Made by a program: the position numbers and the translations under genes | The notes under the pieces: generated by a model | Told to the model about the DNA's origin: nothing | The model's input: the letters and a program-made list of their open reading frames with translations, nothing else | The model's database searches: none | NCBI GenBank assembly: GCA_036873755.1 | Contig: JAVTVY010018994.1 | Coordinates: 1-64,000, forward strand | Direction: 5' to 3' | Source: Hanleya hanleyi | Lineage: Eukaryota > Mollusca > Polyplacophora > Lepidopleurida > Hanleyidae | DNA length: 64,000 nucleotides | In this document: one piece after another, positions 57,770 to 64,000 of the stretch | Layout of the letters: the number at the start of each line of letters is the position of its first letter | Position numbering within the stretch: position 1 is the first letter of the stretch

Positions 57770-58110
57770 CCCTACCAAGCCTGGGGGTGGGGGATTTTAT
57801 AACTTATCATATTGAGGTTATTTTGAGCCTATTTGCATAATCCCCGACCAAAGGATCATGAAACATTCCAGATTGCAGTCAAGTGAGATACCAGAAAGTT
57901 GATGTTTTTGTCATTTTCTTCAAAATTTCTGCTGTTCCGCGAGGAAGAGTTGAAAAAAATTACTTTATTTCACATCAAATTAATATTTGCTAATCCGTCA
58001 TGCTGTTTTTGCGGAGAAATTACCAAAAATTGTTTTTGAAAATGACGTCACTGCGACGTCATCAAAGCGGCAATCCTGGATTTTCCCCATTTTCCGGTAG
58101 AGCTTGATCC
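57770..58110. mobile_element. truncated TTAA-type MITE (copy 4)
   Basis: Starts after TTAA (57,766-57,769) with CCCTACCAAGCCTGGGGGTGGGGG and keeps internal words TTTTGAGCCTATTTGCATAA and GTAGAGCTTGAT. It is cut off where the 58,108 palindrome begins. Confidence 0.65.
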
Positions 58111-59333
58111 ACATATGCAGTCAGTCCGGATATTTTCCCAGCAACTTGACAAGGAACACGGAATGGGACACCGTACATTTGTTCTACGTTACACATTCCC
58201 GCTACATCATGAAATATCCGTACACCATCTCTATCTCTCTTACCCGTACGTCTCAATTTATCTCAAACTGTTCACAATACATTCTAGAATAATATAATGC
58301 ACGAATTTAAGAGTTTTGTGTAACAAAATGGCGTCTAGGGTGACAATTGGCACCATTCAAACCATAGCGCCATCTGAACATTATGACGCAAGGGAGACAA
58401 CTCGGACTAGGCCAAGCCTCTCGTAGGTCCTTATTCGCACATTTCCATCTATTTTGCTAGAAGTAAGGTGGTCATTTTTTGTGGGTTTTACTATGGGCTG
58501 TGAGGTTGTAGAATACGCTGGGGAAAAGCTATGAAATTTGTTCCGGGTAGGTCTGTATATACATCCAGTGTTCAGTGCATAGGTGCATACTCGGTGGACA
58601 TTTTCAGGTCTAGGTGAGCCCCTAGTGAACCGATGATGTCGGTTGAGGTTCTATTTTGAAGCTCTCGTGGAGTAGCATCCCACTGGACTAATGGTTCGTC
58701 CGTGTTCAATAGTCTGCGCATGCGCAGCCTGGCCGTAGTAGAGAAAGCAGACATTTTGGGGGTATGTGGGTGTGTGTTTGGGGTAGAGATGCACCGCTAT
58801 GGGTCCGAATGGGTCGTGGGGGGTGTCAAAGTGAAGCATGTGCGGGGTAGAGTCAGAATGGTGTGTTTTTAAGTGGAAGTCAGGTCAATCTGCGCATGCG
58901 CAGTTGGTTGTAGTATGTAAAGTGGCCATTTTGGGGCAGTGAAGGAAGGTATTTGGGGTCGAGATGGACCATCCTTGGTCCGAATGCGTCCTGGGAGGTG
59001 TCATCTTGTAGTTCTCGGGGTGTACATTCCGATTTGAGGGATGTTCCCGTCATCTGTGACGTCATCGATGACGTCATCAGTAGGAGTAATAGCCAAAGTG
59101 TGCATTTTGGGGCAGTACAGGAAGGTATTTGGTGTAGAGATGGACCATCCCTGGTCCGATTGTGTCGTGGGAGGTGTCATCTTGTAGACTTCGGGGTGTA
59201 GACCCCGATTGGAGGGATGTTCGCGTCATCTGTGACGTCATTGGTGACGAAATCAGTACAAGTAGTAGCGAAAGTGAGCATTTTGAGGCAGTGCAGGAAG
59301 GTATTTGGTGTAGAGATAGACCATCCATATCTG

Positions 59334-59650
59334 TCATGCATTATACCAAATCTGTGCTGTATTATACCATATCTGTCCTGAATTATACCATATCTGTGCT
59401 GTATTATACCATATCTGTATAATACAAGACAGATTTGGTATAATACAGGACATATATGGTATAATAGAGGGCAAATATTGTATAATACAGAACATATATT
59501 GTAAAATACAGGACATATGGTACAATACAGTATAGATATGCTATAATACAGCACAGATTTGGTATAATAAAGGACAGATACTGTATAATACAGGACAGAT
59601 TTGGTATAATACAGGACATATATGGTATAATAGAGGACAAATATTGTACA
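59334..59650. repeat. 21-bp satellite (GGTATAATACAGGACAGATAT)
   Basis: About four units in one orientation (59,334-59,418), then about eleven in the opposite orientation. The continuation is at 61,141-61,293. The period of 21 keeps frames open on both strands (YTKSVLY-type heptads), so the long frames here are artefacts. Confidence 0.9.
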
Positions 59651-61140
59651 ATTACAAGCGTCTAGTCCGTCATTCATAATCCAGCCGTCGTCCATTAGAG
59701 AATATCCGCGTCCATAATCCAAAGACCTATTCCATTTCCATATAACAGTATTAGCACCAACTTCAAAAAGACAAAAGTATACATAAACATAGGCTTGTTT
59801 CCTGCAAGAGAGAAGCGGTCAACAATTTCCAATGATGCCGGCAAGACATCATGATGTTCCAAAATATCAAATCCGTATCGCTGATCAGTATTCTTAATCC
59901 ATAATATTCGTTATAGAGTCGTCATCTAAAAATGATGTACCTCAGCCACGCTTTGATTGTGACTGTTCATATGAGTACCATGAGGATCTTGAAGCACATG
60001 GACTCATACGGCTCCTAGCCCCGGGTTAAGCGGAATTAGACACATGTTACGAAACGTAGCGCCATAGATCTTGCACGCTACGTTCGTATTTTGCTATCAG
60101 CATGCGATATGTATCGCCAAATTTGAGAAACTTTGAGTGGAGGCGCTTGGTGGAATAGCCCTGTTTTATAACTTTCTGCAACAATGTTTTGTGACGTTGG
60201 TTAAAATCATCACATTTAACACAGGATCTAACAAATGCTACTAAGCGAGATATGTATACGCCATATGCAGGTCCCACTGGAATATTACTATCCAAAAAGG
60301 GATAGTTGACAATGTCGAAATTATAATCATCTCTTTTGTCATAAAGTCGACGAGAGAGAATGCCCGCTTCATTTTTATAGAGATAGAGATCTAAATAAGA
60401 TGTGCCTGTAGGGCTATATGTAGTTTCCTTCAAATCCAGTGAAGGTGGATATATCCTTCACTGCGTCATTTATATAGCGATTATCCACAGCGAGAAGATC
60501 GTCTATATAGCGTTTGGTGAATGAGAAGGAACGGGCTTTGAGTGGATCGGTTTTTGAAAGCGCCAGCATATAGTCATATTCATAAGAGAACAGATACAGG
60601 TCAGCCAACAGGGGTGCACAATTAGTACCCATTGGAATACCTTTATGCTGCTGATATATTGTGCTGCCAAATTTCACATAGATATTTTTAATGAGAAATT
60701 CAAGCAACTCTATAAACAAAGAAACATCCCAGGAATGATATCTCTTGTATGTAGTCGAGCTAAAGAATGCTTTATGGCTTCCGACATTAATATATCTACG
60801 ATCAGTTTTCTTGAACACAGATACTATTAATGAACTTAGACGGTCAATAAGGTCCTGATGAGGGATTGTAGTATAGAGAGTCGAGAAATCCCATGTGGAT
60901 ACATGTCTGTACGGTATGTGACCTTTAGCATCAAGGTCTTCCGTAAGACATTTTGAGTTTTTCAATATCCACATACATTCAACGCCAGAGTTCTTGAAAA
61001 TAGTGGCGCAATACCTTTCCCAAAATGCTTTTACCTCCTGAAGGGCCCTCGTCAATAGGGTTGAAAGAAGCTTGGTGGTGCAGCTTCTAGAACCAGCTAT
61101 GAATCTAGCTTTGTATGGTGATTTATGCATTTTGGGACCA
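59650..61140 (-). mobile_element. Penelope-like retroelement family A, best copy (e), 5'-truncated
   Basis: Begins inside the RT reading frame next to 21-bp satellite (61,140) and runs on the minus strand through RT, stop at about 60,047, and a 400-bp tail ending CTAGACGCTTGTAATT at 59,650. The satellite on both sides shows it inserted into that array. Confidence 0.85.
60047..61140 (-). pseudogene. Penelope-like reverse transcriptase, frameshifted
   Basis: The minus strand encodes RT core motifs in order: PKMHKSPYKARFI, WDFSTLYTTIPHQDL (motif A), QHKGIPMGTNCAPLLADLY (motif B), FTKRYIDDLLAVDN (motif C with the YIDD catalytic pair). A frame change near 60,425 leads to the C-terminal part, with LSRRLYDKRDDYNFDIV, YGVYISRLVAF and HKTLLQKVIKQGYS, ending at 60,047. 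The residue pattern fits RTs of Penelope-like elements in invertebrates; no GIY-YIG endonuclease is present in this truncated copy. One shift and the missing 5' part make it inactive, although the catalytic residues remain. Confidence 0.8.
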
Positions 61141-62190
61141 GATTTGGTATAATGCATATACAGACTTGGTATAATACAGACAGATATTGTATAACACAGG
61201 ACAGATATGGTATAATACAGCACAGATATGGTATAATTCAGGACAGATATGGTATAATACAGCACAGATTTGGTATAATGCATGACAGATATGGATGGTC
61301 TATCTCTACACCAAATACCTTCCTGCACTGCCCCAAAATGCTAACTTTCGCTACTACTTGTACTGATTTCGTCACCAATGACGTCACCGATGACGCGAAC
61401 ATCCCTCAAATCGGGGTCTACACCCCGAAGGCTACAAGATGACACCTCCCACGACACAATCGGACCAGGGATGGTCCATCTCTACACCAAATACCTTCCT
61501 GTACTGCCCCAAAATGCACACTTTGGCTACTACTCCTACTGATGACGTCATCGATGACGTCACAGATGACGGGAACATCCCCCAAATCGGAATGTACACC
61601 CCGAGAACTACAAGATGACACCACCCAGGACGCATTCGGACCAAGGATGGTCCATCTCGACCCCAAATACCTTCCTTCACTGCCCCAAAATGGCCACTTT
61701 ACATACTACAACCAACTGCGCATGCGCAGATTGACGCGACTTGCACTTAAAAACACACCATTCTGACTCTACCCTGCACAAGCTTCACTTTGACACCTCT
61801 CACGACCCATTCGGGCCCATAGCGGTGCATCTCTACCCCAAACACACACCCACATACCCCCAAAAATGTCTGCTTTCTCTACTACGGCCAGGCTGCGCAT
61901 GCGCAGACTATTGAACACGGACGAACCATTAGTCCAGTGGGATGCTACTCCACGAGAGCTTCAAAATAAGACCTCAACCGACATCATCGGTTCACTAGGG
62001 GCTCACCTAGACCTGAAAATGTCCACCGAGTATGCACCTATGCACTGAACACTGGATGTATATACAGACCTACCCGGAACAAATTTCATAGCTTTTCCCC
62101 AGCGTATTCTACAACCTCACAGCCCATAGTAAAACCCACCAAAAATGACCACCCCTACTTCTAGCAAAATAGATGGAAATGTGCGAATAA

Positions 62191-62567
62191 ATTACAACAC
62201 ATATAAGGGAAGTGGGAAGAGGTGCCGATATACTGACTGCGTCACATGACTTCACAGAATAGTCCTCTGGTTAACCTATTCTAAAGCACATACCAAGAAT
62301 CTAGCAATTCGTGATATGTGTTGTATCTCAGGTACGCTTTTATTGGACCTGTTCATGTGGCAACTTGGATGATATGACCACACGGCCCCTAGCACCGGCA
62401 TAAGCGGTATTAGATACAAATCTAGAGAGCTATGATGGAAATGCTCTGACAACTCGTATACTGGTAATTGGTGGGCTGTTTCGCTGTGACAACTCGTACA
62501 TTGGAGATTGGTGAGCTGTATCGTCGTCAGATGTAAATGACGGCATTTAACACAAAAGGCTAGTCTG
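62191..62567 (-). mobile_element. Penelope-like family B 3' fragment (copy f)
   Basis: On the minus strand it ends CTTATATGTGTTGTAATT. It interrupts GTGCGAATAA|GGACCTACGAG of the right arm; the left arm at about 58,425-58,440 is the uninterrupted site. A TAA on each side may be a short target duplication. Confidence 0.8.
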
Positions 62568-62920
62568 TAAGGACCTACGAGAGGCTTGGCCTAGTCCGAG
62601 TTGTCTCCCTTGCGTTATAATGTTCAGATGGCGCTATGGTTTGAAAGGTGCGATTATCCGGGGGAATGGTGCCAATTGTCACCCTAGACGCCATTTTGTT
62701 ACACAAAACTCTTAAATTCGTGCATTATATTATTCTAGAATGTACTGTGAACAGTTTGAGAGAAATTGAGACGTACGGGTAAGAGAGATAGAGATGGTGT
62801 ACGGATATTTCATGATGTAGCGGGAATGTGTAACGTAGAACAAATGTACGGTGTCCCATTCCGTGTTCCTTGTCAAGTTGCTGGGAAAATATCCGGACTG
62901 ACTGCATATGTGGAGAATTA

Positions 62921-63168
62921 TTTTCCAACATGACCGACTAAAACGCCGCCATTTTCCAACATGGCCGACTAGAATGCCGCCATTTTCCAACATGGCGGAC
63001 TAAAATGCCGCCATTTTCCAACATGGCCGACTAAAACGCCGCCATTTTCCAACATGGCCGATTAGAATGCCGCCATTTTCCAACATGGCGGACTAAAATG
63101 CCGCCATTTTCCAACATGGCGGACTAAAATGCCGCCATCTTCCAACATGGCGGACTAAAATGCCGCCA
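62921..63168. repeat. 31-bp x 8 tandem array rich in GCCGCCATTTT
   Basis: Eight exact-length 31-bp units of the form TTTTCCAACATGG(C/A), then CGACTAAAA(C/T)GCCGCCA. They vary at a few positions: GGCCGACT or GGCGGACT, AAAAC, AGAAT or AAAAT. It abuts the palindrome's right end. Reverse strand AAAATGGCGGC matches the YY1 consensus. Confidence 0.95.
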
Positions 63169-63209
63169 TGTTAACCTTAGCCGCCATGTTGACCGCCAGC
63201 AATTAATTT

Positions 63210-63232
63210 ATTTATTTATTTATTTATAGGGC
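63210..63232. repeat. (TTTA)n microsatellite
   Basis: AATTTATTTATTTATTTATTTA, about five units. Confidence 0.9.
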
Positions 63233-63299
63233 CGCCATGTTGTACCAAAATATTGTGTACAAGATGGCGGATGTGTACAAGATGGCGGATCCCTGACTG

Positions 63300-63670
63300 G
63301 ATGCCCCTTCACATAGGCTTCACATTGATACCTCACTCAACTCCATTGGACCATTAGGGACTCCCTAGCTCCCAACACGGCTATTTTCATACCCTTGGGC
63401 CAACGCGCATGCGCAGAATGCCGATAGTTCAACCCCACACCCAACCCATCTGATGCCCCCTCACATAGGCTTCACTTTGATACCTCACTCGACCCCATTG
63501 GACCATTAGTGGCTCCCCTACATCCCAAAACGTCTATTTCCATACCCTTGGGCCACCGCGCATGCGCAGAATGCCGATAGTTCAACCCCACACCCAGTCC
63601 ATTAGATGCCCCTTCACGAATGCTTCACTTTGATACCTCACTCGACCCAATCGGACCATTTTATCTAGGG
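63300..63670. repeat. 152/153-bp monomers, third array
   Basis: GATGCCCC landmarks at 63,300, 63,452 and 63,605. CGCGCATGCGCA sites near 63,404 and 63,556. Same monomer and orientation as the right foldback arm, so another arm probably lies here. Confidence 0.85.
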
Positions 63671-64000
63671 ACTACTTTTTCTCCGCGGATGAATACATTC
63701 TGAATACATCCACTCCAACAATTGGAACTCTCCTGTGTTGGAGGTAGCTTTTGGTGCTTCTGCCGGAACTATACTGCACTTGACCTCTGTGACCACCCCG
63801 TGACCTCCCCTGCATCCAAAGTGTACAGATGGCGCCACCATAGGAAGTTGTGACGTCATTTTTACATCCGGGGAGAATAATACCCGAAAGGATTGTTATA
63901 TACTACTGCCATGGAAACGAGAAAAGAGTCTACAATTCTCGCAGACTGGTTGGCCTTGCCAAAGACAAGGATGTCGATACAAACCACCACATCGACGGAA
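63671..64000. other. unassigned end of window
   Basis: After GGGACTACTTTTTCTCCGCGG, which matches the outer arm at 32,604, the sequence departs from the known arm. Nothing further recognised. Confidence 0.4.

Larger units (their letters stand above)
58108..62914. mobile_element. second large inverted-repeat element with retroelements in its loop and arm
   Basis: The left arm (58,108-59,418) and right arm (61,199-62,914) are near-identical inverted copies starting TCCACATATGCAGTCAGTCC. Arms contain TGCGCATGCGCA sites (58,712, 58,891; 61,712, 61,892) and TGACGTCATCGATGACGTCA-type double CRE sites. The loop is a 21-bp satellite carrying a Penelope-like insertion. The right arm additionally carries a 377-bp family B insertion; the left arm shows that empty site. 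No target duplication is evident. Confidence 0.8.

Noticed and set aside
59177..59722. 181-codon minus frame with YYT-rich heptads
   Set aside because: It follows the 21-bp satellite, which is open in several frames on both strands, and runs into Penelope-like tail sequence.
62921..63168. CRISPR-like array
   Set aside because: The units are head-to-tail with no spacers, and the genome is eukaryotic.

Overview
The window is eukaryotic and looks like non-coding, repeat-dense DNA from a marine invertebrate, most likely a lophotrochozoan such as a mollusc. That guess rests on frequent ACATGTA words, a 5S-rRNA-derived SINE with a GTGAGTGAG/CTCACTCAC tail, Ty3/Gypsy and Penelope-type retroelements, and TTAA-flanked MITEs. 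I found no convincing host protein gene, no rRNA gene and no functional tRNA gene. Almost all recognisable coding potential belongs to mobile elements, most of it broken.

Layout. 1-366 is the 3' end of a Penelope-like retroelement (family A). 2.2-3.6 kb is a GCATGCTG-rich tandem array. 5.2-5.6 kb holds a 156-bp tandem repeat. 8.84-13.21 kb is a TA-flanked element with terminal inverted repeats and no visible transposase. 13.45-14.08 kb is an uninterrupted copy of a dispersed repeat ('repeat X'). 14.34-14.66 kb has six spaced palindromes. 15.0-17.9 kb contains a 1-kb direct duplication. 18-21.5 kb has old MITE, SINE and RT remnants.

23,511-32,858 is the most striking object. It is a 9.35-kb foldback-type element with long inverted arms, inserted with an 8-bp target duplication into a second copy of repeat X. 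Its arms carry 152/164-bp tandem monomers, each centred on a TGCGCATGCGCA-type palindrome. Its core is a near-perfect palindrome of about 980-bp arms around a 327-bp spacer, carrying two head-to-head pieces of an unrecognised C2H2-finger gene. A smaller inverted-repeat element (27,319-30,676) and a TTAA MITE are nested inside it. A related, older structure (33.19-37.44 kb) has a cleaner copy of the zinc-finger module, interrupted by a Penelope-like fragment.

38.6-40.9 kb holds degenerate Penelope-like copies split by two MITEs. 40,946-51,734 is a full-length Ty3/Gypsy element on the minus strand, with about 1.95-kb LTRs, a GTAT target duplication, a tRNA-Leu primer site and a polypurine tract. 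Its gag and pol are broken and its integrase catalytic core is deleted. It has an additional 3' ORF with two C2H2-like fingers and a PxDLS motif. 51.99-52.64 kb is another Penelope-like copy containing a clean SINE insertion.

58,108-62,914 is a second large palindrome. Its loop is a 21-bp satellite into which the best Penelope-like copy inserted. It is followed by eight 31-bp repeats rich in GCCGCCATTTT and by more 152-bp monomers running toward the window edge. The history visible here is layered transposition with many reconstructable empty sites. The inverted-repeat elements look like non-autonomous carriers of transcription-factor-like sites plus a small zinc-finger gene.
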